A DNA stretch of 64,000 bases from Chlorokybus atmophyticus (lineage: Eukaryota; Streptophyta; Chlorokybophyceae; Chlorokybales; Chlorokybaceae): the NCBI GenBank assembly GCA_009103225.1, contig RHPI01002069.1, positions 1,400,329 to 1,464,328 of the forward strand. The letters are read 5' to 3'. The translations under genes and the position numbers were made by a program. Below are positions 54,329 through 64,000 of the stretch, one piece after another. The first letter of the stretch is position 1. Every line of letters starts with the position of its first letter. Below the pieces are notes generated by a model that was not told the DNA's origin, searched no databases, and was given only the letters and a program-made list of their open reading frames with translations.

Positions 54329-55278
54329 CTAGAGGTCATATCCCCAGCCAACCTCCAGAGTGGGCTCTGTTTGGAACAACTTGCCAGGGGCTTGATCAAA
54401 TGCGTCCGCATATCGGAGGGTGGCAGTCCAGCCGGTCGCATACTCAGATTGGACTCCAATGACAGCATACCTGTCGAGACAATTGTAAATTGATTAATAA
54501 TAACATGCTGCAAGTCAACGCAATACTTGAACTGCTGAACTGTTTCACACTGCTGCAAACTCACTTCTGAGGAAGGATTCTGAACTTCTCGTCTGACGGC
54601 ATTCTGATGCGTGCACCAACACCCAAGAATGGCTGCGCATGCCTCCAGTTGGGCTTCCATTTTGTCTGCAATGACATGACCGCCATGTTGATTGATTAAA
54701 CGGAAATCCTCACCACTGTGCACATTGTCATTGGACCATCCAGCTGCACAACAAACAGTGTCAATACATACCTGTGCATAGAGCTCAGGCGTCCAGGTCT
54801 TCACGTGTCCGCGCTGCAGATCGGGCTCTTGCAGATTAATGCGGGCGCCGACGTCCAGCGGCAGGCGCTCGTTGTTGAGATAAAAGTGCCGCAGTGTGGA
54901 CTCGTAGCCCACATTGAGCTGGAACTTTGAGGTGGTCCACTTGTCGCCACGCAGGCTCTTATCCAGCTGCCAGCCTGGTATTAAATGCAGGATGAGTGAC
55001 AGCATGAGCACAACAACAGCTGCTTTGCTTGCAAGCTATATTGCAAGAATGACGCCGCACCCTCCTGAAATGACATGTTGGGACATGACCTGTGACACGC
55101 CAACAGCACGGCTCAACAGCATTGCTCCTGACAATGCTGCAGCGCACGCTCTTTAGACAATGCAACCAGTTTCCACAACACACGCAACCAATGGGCGGGC
55201 AATCGCTCGGCATGCATCCTCACCTGCAGCAACCGCCAGCTGTGTCGCCTCTCCGACCCGCACCTTGGACAAGTCCAT
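54329..55278 (-). CDS. OEP21-like chloroplast outer-envelope beta-barrel pore
   Basis: Exons 55278-55224, 54974-54772, 54665-54565 and 54470-54329 join in phase to a 166-residue protein, close to the roughly 177 residues of plant OEP21. It begins MDLSKVRVGEATQLAVAAGW and has the family-like segment ESTLRHFYLNNERLPLDVGA. Alternating-hydrophobicity strands follow (TPELYAQTKWKPNW, AQPFLGVGARIRMP, YAVIGVQSEYATGWTATLRY), and it ends LEVGWGYDL. Plant OEP21 also has an LRHFY stretch and ends in ...YDL; the rest is divergent. There is no transit peptide, as expected for an outer-envelope barrel. OEP21 is an anion and phosphorylated-metabolite pore in plants, and the same role here is inference. It is divergent from the COX7c-like gene. 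Confidence 0.55.
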
Positions 55279-55734
55279 GACTACAGCTGAGTAAAAGCAG
55301 CAGAAGCTTTCAGTCAAGGAGAACGAATTCACCGCCGCCGCTGCCGTCAATGACACCAACAATGACACCGACAACGTCAGCCACGGACGTCCAAATCCTG
55401 TAGTCGAGAGAAACAACTTCACGGAACGGACAAGAGAAGGAATCTGTGAACTAGTAATTTCAAGCTATAATTGCTCACTTGTCAATGCAGTGCAACTGAT
55501 AAGCATAGGAAACCAGGGAAAACCAGCTCAGGTTGTGAGGCCTCTACAATCCAGATTGCGGGTCGAGATGTGAGATCCAGTCGTAAACGTCAGCACGATC
55601 CGATTAAACGGTCAGTACTACGCTTGTGCGCGGGGCACACAAGGAGGCGACGAACCCTAACCCTAAGCAGTGGTCCTAGTGCCAGCTGGCAGACATTGCA
55701 CAGTGTTGTCGCCACCGCCTCTGCCACGGTGGCG
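55279..55734. promoter_or_regulatory. Divergent promoter region with telo-box
   Basis: 456 bp lie between the OEP21-like and COX7c-like starts. AACCCTAACCCTAA at 55653-55666 is a double telo-box, a promoter element often found in plant genes for translation and mitochondrial functions. It is about 70 bp upstream of the COX7c-like ATG. It can also be read as two units of CCCTAA telomere-type repeat. Confidence 0.5.
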
Positions 55735-56838
55735 ATGTCTTCCGCGGCGACGGGCGCCGTCAGGCGCTTGCTTGTCTCTGGTGCGCGCTCCTTCCGATCA
55801 ACCACAGCCAAAGCTGGCGGCGGAGCACACGGCAATGAGCCGGTAAACTTTGTGCAGCATACTCCGTGGGTAGCGTCAGTAACACCACAATGAATGAATG
55901 CGTTACATGGGTGCCAAAGTACACAATGGCTGTGCTGTAGATTGTACGTTGAGAAAATACATCTCACCAAGCTATAACTCAACAGAATGGAGCATGGAGA
56001 AATAATCATGCACAACTCTGTTGACACCCATCGTCACCTGGGTGATCCCCAGTCATGGTTGTGTGTGTATGGAAAGTTGTTCTGATAGGTTGCATGCTTA
56101 TCTGCTCACTTTGGCTGATGATTTTCATTGCGTATTGCATGGTTTTTGCATATGATATCAAGTACGTCTCCACGGTCAGTAAGAGGTGAGCAGTGCATGC
56201 GCAATATACCAAACGTAAGCAGCCCACTTTGTATCATTGGGGACACTTACATTGGACCCTTGCTATTGAGGCCCATGTAATACATCATCAATGGACGCTC
56301 GCACAGTAGCTTTGTTTGCCACATGATTTACGTGCAGCCTTGACTTCGTCTGATAACATTGATGAGTAGCCTTTGTGACATACCAGGTTCACAACTCTTG
56401 CGCATGTCAAGCTATTCCTGTAATCCGTTGTACGCTGTGCAGCATGCGTGATAGACAGGGCAATGATCCGCACATGCAGTTGCTATGCGCATGAATTGGC
56501 ACTAGTGGTGCAAATGTTGTGCAGGAGGAGTTTTGAGCATGTCTATGCCATCAAGTGTGCCTTGTGGGCCGTTCTTTTCTGACCATTTTGCTGTGACTTT
56601 TGCAGGAGTACTTGCATGCTCCACACATGTACTCACTGGACAAGGTATTGCACTTTCCGGAAAACCCCTTGCTGCGTTGTGCGCAGTGGTTGCTTCAGTT
56701 ATGTGCTAAGACATAATGCCTTGTCGCATTATGCAGATGCCGAACAGAAAGTTGAAAATGGCAATTCTGGTGTTCGGAGGAATGGCCACTGGCTTTGGCG
56801 TTCCCATTGCCGCTGTGTACTATCAGCTCCACAAGTGA
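55735..56838 (+). CDS. Cytochrome c oxidase subunit 7c-like protein
   Basis: Exons 55735-55842, 56606-56644 and 56737-56838 are all phase 0 and give 82 residues. Residues 1-24 form a mitochondrial presequence (MSSAATGAVRRLLVSGARSF). The mature part reads EYLHAPHMYSLDKMPNRKLK, followed by one transmembrane helix, MAILVFGGMATGFGVPIAAV, and YYQLHK. This layout, a short soluble N-terminus, a Lys/Arg step, one helix and an aromatic-Gln-Leu tail, matches the COX7c/VIIIa family of complex IV in plants and animals. The middle exon is only 39 bases. The first intron (764 bases) is unusually long for this locus. Confidence 0.65.
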
Positions 56839-58849
56839 TGATGCCTTGACTGCACATAATACTAACTAACTCGCGCCACCAGTCAACACCAGGCAGTCAC
56901 CCCAATCGGATATGCATAGTAAAGTTTGGAAGTTCAAGGGGTAGGGTGCATGAGGATGTGGACTACGTCATGGTGATATGCAAATGGTCTATCACCAGCG
57001 TGTTGGCTTTCAGACGTGTTTGCCTGATGTCTTCCGGTAATGAAACATGCCAGCGCACAAGTTGCGTGGTGTTGTCGCCTTGAAGTTGCTTGTAACTTAG
57101 ATACATGGCACATGCACGCATCTTGCACTGATTGAGCTTTAGGTGTCTCGTAGTGGAGTCTGCTTGCCTTGGTAGGTTGCGAGCATGCACAGCCTCATGA
57201 TTGCGACGTTTTCTTAGGATGATGGTGGGATGCAAATTGACTGTTGCAAGCCTTTGGCAATAGTCATTGCCTGCGCAATGGTGTGTTAATTGAATATGAT
57301 AATCAATGTTTGTATGTTATGTTGCGCACAACATTCGATAGACATTGGTTTAAAGGTTAATTACACTACGTGTGATGTGGATCTATGTATGCATGTTGTC
57401 AAGTCGTATCAATGTCTTTGCCTGTGCTGACAATCTCGATAAACATGTTGTGTACAAGCTGCACCAACGATTGTTTTGATGTGCTATATTGTATACATAA
57501 GATCACAAGGGTGTGCTAATGCTAGTGCAATGCCATGCATGCAACAAGCAATCGGGCTGGCCCAAGCCCTCAAGTATGTTGTGCTATGCTATGTGTCAAG
57601 TCGACACTCACCGCCATCCATGGTGAACCAAGTCCGCACACACATCAGACCCCATAGCCAACCCCACCATGCCCACAACCCCATCATCACCATACATGGC
57701 GACGCCACAGTTAGCTAGTTGCCGTGTGGGCAACTGCCAACTGCGGCCTCCAGGGCTTGAGTTTGAACTTTTAGGGTTGCAACGGCTCTCTGCGTTGACA
57801 CTCGGACTGTGCGGTCTCCCCCCCCTTCCCCCCCTCACACCATGTTACATGTTGATGTCAGACATATTGTTTGTGCAGGTTGTTGCCAATTAGCGACATG
57901 TGTTATTTTGCAAGTTTGGGCATCACTTGCATACATAAATCACTTAAGATAAGAATATAGTAATTACATACAGAGCATTTAAGCAAACTTCATCAATTTT
58001 GGTCAAAGTTACGTTTAACTTGTTGTCCATTTGCTATATTTGCTTGCGCAAGCATGCCCAATGTTAACAATTGCAATTCTAAAACTGATGAGTTCAATAT
58101 TGACTATTCATTCAATCTTGATGTTTTAAGTTACAATACTTAACCTCTATAACCATGATTGAGTAATTAGAAATGAATATCAATAAATTACAATTTGCAG
58201 CGGTATTACTATACAAACATCGCATGGTAGGCATATGCAAATTGCGTTGCAGCTAAGCTCTTAAACCATTCAATAGACGGCGGAGGAGAGCGAACTATGG
58301 ATGGTGAGGCTTAATTGCATTATAACATTACAACAGAACATTGCATTATATAATTTGAGCTGCACTATAATGCGCTGCACTAAGTTGCACAACATGTGCA
58401 TAGTCCTCGCCTCCTTCATATCAGCCGGACGCTATGCTGCAGAATGCTTTCTTGTTGCGACGCTTACATGCACTCACATCTATATAAAAGGGGCACGTAA
58501 TGCACTACATGTAGCGTGGTGGAGGGGGGGCCATATCGCCAATCTTCACACCCATCTTTGATCAGACTGAAGCTGCTCCTACCTGCGCTGCCTATTGTTG
58601 TGATCGGTGTACATGTGAGCAGACTAGAACATCTTGCAATATGTTGCGCGTGCATGTTATTCACATTGTATACCACATATATGTAAGCTTGTGTTAGCTT
58701 TCGTCGCTTTAACTTGCTTCAACAACAACTTCATTATCGTCGAATATGTATTTTGTTGACATGTTGAACGCACACATCACCCACATTGCACATGGTCAAA
58801 ACTAATCAATAAAAGCCATCCATATGACATGATGAGAGAACAGGGCATC

Positions 58850-58886
<37 letters not shown>

Positions 58887-59403
58887 TGATATGCATGCTA
58901 TTCCTTGCTCAGTTTTACTCAAGTTTTGATAATCAGCCTACTTCCCGGCTTGCATGAACATTTTTCGTTTCCTTGTATACTATTTCATAAACGCTTTGCA
59001 ATTAAAAAACATAGCAACCCGACTATGTAAGTAAGTGTGTGACAGTGCTTTGTCTGTCAAAGTGCCTCCTTGTCTTGCCTTGTGTGCGTCCGACGGCATG
59101 GTGCCACATCCCATGCATGCCAGCAATGCCATGCATGCTATTGTTGCAACTTTTATGCGCATGCTGTTGAGTCGAGAATCACGTTGTCTCGTGCCGCTGG
59201 AAGGAACGACATGCTCGCTGGACATGCTACTGCAGCATCCTGTAGCATGTTTGGTGGTGTTAGCAAAAGCAAAAAGATAACCCATCTCTTATAACAGCAG
59301 GTGCTTCCTAGAGCACGTCCGCCGATGTGGAGTGGTGCGGACATGTGGAGCAAATTTCCTCCTTAATATACATGCTGTGATGTAGAACACACAATCAACA
59401 AGC
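56839..59403. other. AT-rich intergenic region
   Basis: I recognise no gene. It contains an (AC)16 run at 58851-58882, a TATATAAAAGG TATA-like site near 58481-58491 without a convincing downstream gene, and AT-rich sequence from 57890 to 58260. The right part (about 58980-59403) is probably the 3' LTR region of the minus-strand retroelement; I could not place its end. It contains GTTATAAGAGATGGG on the minus strand near 59283-59297. Confidence 0.5.
58851..58882. repeat. (AC)16 microsatellite
   Basis: An uninterrupted AC run in intergenic sequence. Confidence 0.95.
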
Positions 59404-59480
59404 CACCCCCCCTGAGCCTCTGGAGAGGTTTCAGCTCCAGAGCTCAGTGTTTAGTGCGAGTGTGGAGGGCCGTCGGCGCG

Positions 59481-59615
59481 GCAGTCATCACACCAGTACT
59501 CCTCCATGGGTACCGCATCCAATGGGGGCTCCAAACAGCAACAATGCAGGCCCTTATTGCAGCCATCGCAAAGCATCATGAGCGAGTCGTCGTCGGCGCT
59601 GCTGCAGCGTTCGCA
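59481..59615 (-). other. PHD finger at the end of the retroelement polyprotein
   Basis: The domain reads CERCSSADDDSLMMLCDGCN, then KGLHCCCLEPPLDAVPMEEY, then WCDDC, with the conserved Trp two residues before the last Cys pair. PHD fingers bind histone H3 tails. It is in frame with the integrase C-terminal exon-like stretch (60134-59721) apart from one TAG, so it belonged to the same polyprotein. Chromodomains are the usual reader at this place in gypsy elements. Confidence 0.75.
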
Positions 59616-60344
59616 ACGCGTGCTGCTGGCGGGGCGAGGGTGTTTGATGCGCCAGAACCCTATGTAAGGGAGGTGACGCGGCGCGCAGTTCACCATGTTG
59701 TCCTTCAACCTCTCGCCGTTCTAGCCGCGGAGTTCCATTACCCCTGTGGGGTACACTATGAGCACCTTGTGGACTGTGCGGCCAACGGAGGTGTCAAGCG
59801 TGTCCATGGTGGCCTCCATGCGGTAGGCGAAGTCTTTTGCTTGAAATTGGCGTTGGCGCTCCTTGTAGAAGCCACTGCGCACGCGCTCAGAGTGTAGCGT
59901 GTCGCTGTGCTGCGCGATGCGCAAGTTGTTGAAGGCCATAGGGACTGTGCGCTCATATAACGCGCGCTTGATAATGTTATGGTGCATCCAGTCGGGGTCG
60001 TCGAGGTTGTTCACAACGCGATCCACCTCCTGCTGTGCACGGAAAGCAAGAAGCGGCGGTCGCCGAAACAGTAGATAGTACGGGCTGTACTCGCGCAGAG
60101 CTGCCTGCTTTGACAGTCGGTATTCAAGAGCCACCCATGGGAGGTGGTCATCCTAGGTGTTCTTCTCATACTCCAGCACATACTTGCGGAGTGCCTTTTT
60201 AATGGTCTGCTCTGTGCGCTCGGCGAGACCGTCAGCTTTGGGGTGGTCACGCGAGATACGGCGATGGTCGATGTCGTCGCAATGTTTTTCCCCTGCCGGC
60301 GGACTAAATATCGGCAACGATCGTGCACCTGAGAATACTCATTT

Positions 60345-61615
60345 GGACTGTTGTGGCTCAGTCCACCTGTAATCTCGATACAGGGACCTCCGTATAACGG
60401 CCGTCCCCAGCCGTTTGCACAAAGGGACTGACTTGGACGGACAGGTACTGTCAGTTACATACCTGTTAGGCAAAAGGGACTTAACCTAACAAACCGGTAC
60501 CTGTTAGTTAGGTACAGTTAATGTACCGGTGACTGTACACCAACTCAGTGTGACTAACAGGTACCTCATGGTACCTTTTTCCGTACCGACCATTATTGAT
60601 AGGTACGTGTAAAGGTATCTGTTAGTACCGTTCAGGTCATAAATAGGTACTCAAATGCGTGACAAGCAAAATGGCGATTGAAATAAAAAAATATAGTATA
60701 TATTGCAAGTCATAAAAGCACTACAATGTATACACAATCTGAACCATCTATTGTGAGCTACTACTACCATTACTACTACCCTAATCCAAGGCCTTAATAG
60801 AAACCGGCACTCCTGCACCGCGCTCCACCTCCGCCGTCGCTCCTTATCCACCGCCACTCTTGCACAGCACAAGGCAATTGATCAAGCGCCGTCAACAGCA
60901 ACATACACAACCTTCACACTCGCATACTGTCGCTTACCATACCGCCGCCGCCGCTGCCGCCCAGCGCTCACCTATTCAACACTTCAAGCCAATGAGCATT
61001 TTTAAGACTTTGGCTGCCCAAGTCATTCAAACGCTCAACGGTATAATGGCACCGTCGTACTATTCAAATGGTACGATTATGTCACTATAGCAATGGACGT
61101 TTTGTACCATTTATAATTGCATTGTACCACCGTCCCGACTTACCGGCATTACTCGCCGACATATAGGGACGGGCGTTGCATAACCGTTGGGTCGCCGCCG
61201 CGTTAAATGCACAACCGGCGGTCGGCCGTCACTTAATAAACGCGATAAGGTCACCTAATAGGGACTAACGGTGACTGGCTTGCCATAGTAGGCAAGCCGT
61301 CGCGCATACTTTTCGACGGTCAGGGTACAACCGACGGTCGGCCGTCACTGTATGTGATCAAAACGTGACTTACTTGCTATACAAATAGGTCGCCATCGCG
61401 CAAATGGAACGACCAACAATCGGCCGTCACCTTAAAGTGCAGTGTTGCCGTCACAGGCAGGCCGCCGTCGATTGTACTTGTCGACCGGTTGCCGTTGGTA
61501 TATGTTGCTTGGTAGCAACAGCCGTCCCAAAAAGTCCCTTTATGGACCAATCTGTTACGTCAAGTAGGACCAGGCAGGGTCTGGCACCCGTCAGTCCCTC
61601 AGTCCCTTGTCAGTC
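60345..61615. mobile_element. About 1.27-kb insertion nested in the integrase core
   Basis: The integrase reading stops after EFDSLLDRC near 61625 and resumes near 60330 with PPAGEKHCDDIDH. The sequence between has no integrase content and a different composition. The left end carries AAAGGGACTGACTTGGAC (60411-60430) and the right end, reverse complemented, AAGGGACTGAGGGACTGACG, suggesting imperfect terminal inverted repeats. Many GTACC/GGTAC words occur at 60440-60650. There is no transposase. Exact ends and target duplication were not found. Confidence 0.55.
61190..61475. repeat. Three degenerate repeats of about 95 bp inside the nested element
   Basis: Units at about 61190-61295, 61296-61387 and 61388-61475 each have a GTCGC-rich start, then an ACAACCG(A/G)CGGTCGGCCGTCAC-like core (third copy ACCAACAATCGGCCGTCACC) and a GTGACT or GTCAC tail. 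The core contains the palindrome CGGTCGGCCG. Confidence 0.55.
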
Positions 61616-64000
61616 ATCGTGTAACATTTGCGACGGTAGCACCTGTCCAAGAGACTATCGAACTCCCCTCTGAACTCAAGGCCTTGGTCGGCGAAGACCT
61701 TTGCGTAGCTGCCGAATCGGCTGAGGACATGAGACAGGAAGGCTTGAGCCACCCCCTTACTGCTCTTGTCGGGTAGTGGCACTAGCTCCACCCACTTGGA
61801 GAAATGCTCGATCATCACCATAAAGTAGCGGTTGCCGCGTGCCGAGGGTGCTAAGTCTTCCAAAGAGTGTCGAGTACCCATCGATAGAAGAGGCCGAAGA
61901 TGGGAAAAGGGTGTAATGCGGCGCTGCGCGTGTTGAGGCTGGCGCGCACCATATCACATTGTTGACAGTGACTTACGAACACCTGCACCTGCTTGTACAA
62001 CCCATGCCACCAATACTGTGCCCTCACAAGGCTAACTGTGCGCTTGACACCGAAGTGTCCAAGCTCAGTGTGGAGGGCGGTGATGATGCCTTCGCGTGTG
62101 GCCGGTTTGGGGCTCTCTTTGTCTTCACCATGGAGGCGACGATACAGCTTGTCATCCGCCCAGCGATAGTTTTGGGTGCGTTGGTTGACGCGGTCCTTCT
62201 CACGCGCACTCATACCAGAGGGAAGCTGACCACTTTGAAAGAAGGAGAGGGATGGCTTGTTCAGCCATATGTCATGTCTGGTGTCGGTGGGTGCTATCTT
62301 TGTGTCATCGACCTTAATGTCGCCACCGCGAGTGGTCCCTGCGGGTGTGGTAGTTGCGGAGCCGGTGGACTCAAGAGCACGTACCTCTTCAGTTGTTGCT
62401 GCGGCACCGGCGACGGTCGTGCGCCCTGAGCGCAACGCGGCAACAGCAAACATGGCAGCCACGGTCGGAGCTGATGATGCAGAGCCGAGCTCATGCCGAG
62501 CTTTTGTTGCAACGTTAATGCTCGGGTGGGGTTTACGAATATATCTATCGACCTTGGTTGGTGAGGCCAGCGCGGTGGTCAATTCCAAAGTCGTACTCCT
62601 GCAATAGCAGGGCTCAACAGGCAAGTTTTCCTGTTCAATGTTGGTTGATCATCAACCACTTGAGTGGCTGATAATCAGTGGTCAACTGAAACTGTCGGCC
62701 CAAGAGGAAGTGTCGGAAGAAGGAGATAGCTCACACTGCAGCTAGACACTCTCCCTCATAGCTGCTGTAGTTGGCCTCGGCACTGATGTTGCTTCGACTA
62801 GCGTTCGACACCACCCGCTCTTTTTTGTTCTCATCGTGCTGCACCAGCACGGCTCCCATCCCGAGCTTGCTCCAGTCGATGTGAAGGATGAAAGGCTTGG
62901 TGTAGTTAGGGCATTGAAAGATGGGTGCTGTGGTGAGCCTGCTTTTCAGCTCCTTGAAGGCCTGCTGTTACGGCTTACTCCTTCTTTCTTCAGTAGCTCG
63001 TTGAGGGGTCGCGCTATTTTTGCAAAGTCTTTCACGAACCGGCGATAGTAGTTGGCAAGGCCCAAGAAGGCGCGCAGGCGCGTAAAATCCGTTGAAGCAA
63101 GGATAGCTGCCAGGGCCTCCACCTTTGCCTGCTGTACGTACACACCGTGGGGCACAATCATGTGTCCCAAGTAGGGTACCTTGTGAGTGAAGAAGGTGCA
63201 CTTGTCTGGGTGCACAGTCATCCCCACTCCCTTGAGCCTCTCCAGCACCTCCTCGATGTGCTGTAGGTGCTTTTTGTTGCTGCTGAAGATGAGGATGTCA
63301 TCGATGTAGCACCACGCGAAGTTCAACCCCTTAAGACTTTGTCCATCACGCGCTGGAACTTGGCGGGGGCATTCTTCATCCCGAACGGCATCATCTTCCA
63401 CTGGTACAACTGTCGGTCGCCCCAAAAGGAGGTCTTGTGCTCGTCCTCGTTGTTGATGGCTATTTGGTTGTACCCTTGGCGCATGTCGAGGATGCTGAAG
63501 ATTGTGCAATATCCAACATTGTCAAAGATGCCCTCTGCTATGGGCATTAGGTACCTGTCTTGTTTGATCTTGTTGTTGAGGGGACGATAGTCGCCGCACA
63601 TGCGCTGTTCTGTCCAATTGCCTGCCGGATCTTTCTTCAGTGGCAGATGGTTGCGGCTGCAAAGTCCGATGTGGACTCCTCAATGAGGCCTGCGTCCAGC
63701 AGCGCCTTACATCTCTGTTCCATCAGATCCTCCTCTAGCTTGGAGAGCCTATATTGCCGTCGAAACACCGGCTCGGTGTCCATTAGCTCGATGTCCATCT
63801 GTACACTGAACATTTTATCCAGCTCCTTTACGATGAAGTTGAATTGGCTCCGCCACTTATTGAGGAGAGCCTTCAGCTTCTCTCGTGTGTCCTTCGTGGC
63901 AAGAGGGCCAATGGCGTGTACCCAAGAAGTTGCGTTGGCAACTTCGAGGATGAATTCCACTGTCACTGCTAGCAGTAACAGTGGAAGGAGGAGCAAGTAG

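Larger units (their letters stand above)
59404..64000 (-). mobile_element. Ty3/gypsy-type LTR retrotransposon, decayed, truncated by window end
   Basis: On the minus strand the order reverse transcriptase, RNase H, integrase fits Ty3/gypsy rather than copia. A polypurine tract of seven G (plus 59406-59412) followed at once by TGGC lies just past the coding end and marks a likely 3' LTR start at 59405. Gag, protease and the 5' LTR would lie beyond 64000. Stops, frame breaks and a nested insertion show the copy is dead. Confidence 0.8.
59451..64000 (-). pseudogene. Retrotransposon pol: RT, RNase H, integrase and C-terminal PHD finger
   Basis: RT (about 63996-62950) shows YRLSKLEEDLMEQRCKALLD, CGDYRPLNNKIKQDRYLMP, MPFGMKNAPAKFQRVMDKVL and the catalytic WCYIDDILIFSS. 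RNase H follows (about 62930-62640) with FILHIDWSKLGMGAVLVQHD-like sequence and a TGG-to-TGA stop. Integrase has the H2C2 finger (ELGHFGVKRT... HCQQCD, near 62090-61950). The core (61880-61620) has FMVMIEHFSKWVELVP and VFADQGLEFRGEF, with a frame break just before. It resumes at about 60330 (DIDHRRISRDHPKADGLAER). One TAG lies after EYEKNT and another in frame just before the PHD part. The PHD finger (59615-59481) has all eight ligands, C-x2-C-x11-C-x2-C-x4-H-x2-C-x14-C-x2-C. It is not functional as a whole. Confidence 0.8.

Overview
This is nuclear DNA of a green alga or close relative (Viridiplantae). The genes are split by many short GT-AG introns with acceptors such as TTGCAG. The gene set points to a plastid and a plant-type metabolism: sulfolipid synthase SQD2, a plastid-type release factor RF3, a two-module GTP cyclohydrolase I, methylthioribose kinase, an OEP21-like envelope pore and a PPR protein. 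There is no operon structure. I cannot fix the species. The window is draft assembly, with a 141-base N gap and a 268-base C run that contains one N.

Layout: 1.0-2.7 kb, MTHFR-like protein (+), interrupted by the C run. 4.2-7.0 kb, SQD2 (+), with a pogo-like MITE in one intron. 9.3-12.7 kb, RF3 (-). 13.0-13.7 kb, a small unnamed gene (-), head to head with a large M16 metalloprotease (13.8-19.3 kb, +). 19.3-22.1 kb, repeat-rich with a possible retroelement relic. 22.1-26.0 kb, an MtnA-MtnK fusion (-), divergent from two-module GTP cyclohydrolase I (26.4-28.7 kb, +). 28.7-30.4 kb, AT-rich, with a TIR element and a 138-bp tandem repeat. 30.4-33.0 kb, RIO2 kinase (+). 34.2-39.6 kb, RAD16-type SNF2/RING helicase (+), whose best model begins with a histone H3-like tail. 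41.1-42.0 kb, a secreted two-histidine phosphoesterase (+). 43.0-47.8 kb, phosphate acetyltransferase (-). 49.2-52.3 kb, PPR protein (-), divergent from an ankyrin protein (52.4-53.8 kb, +). 54.3-55.3 kb, OEP21-like pore (-), divergent from a COX7c-like subunit (55.7-56.8 kb, +). 59.4-64.0 kb, a decayed Ty3/gypsy-type element (-) that ends in a PHD finger and carries a nested insertion; it runs off the window.

The most interesting points are the fusion of consecutive methionine-salvage enzymes shown within one exon, the ARTKQT amino terminus of the RAD16 model, the PHD finger at the end of the retroelement polyprotein, and the strongly codon-biased secreted 2H phosphoesterase with a palindrome abutting its TATA box. 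Three genes belong to one-carbon, pterin or methionine metabolism (MTHFR-like, MtnA-MtnK, GTP cyclohydrolase I), and two of these share a divergent promoter. Exon boundaries were read by eye from frame continuity and splice signals. Gene ends and small exons are less certain than family assignments.
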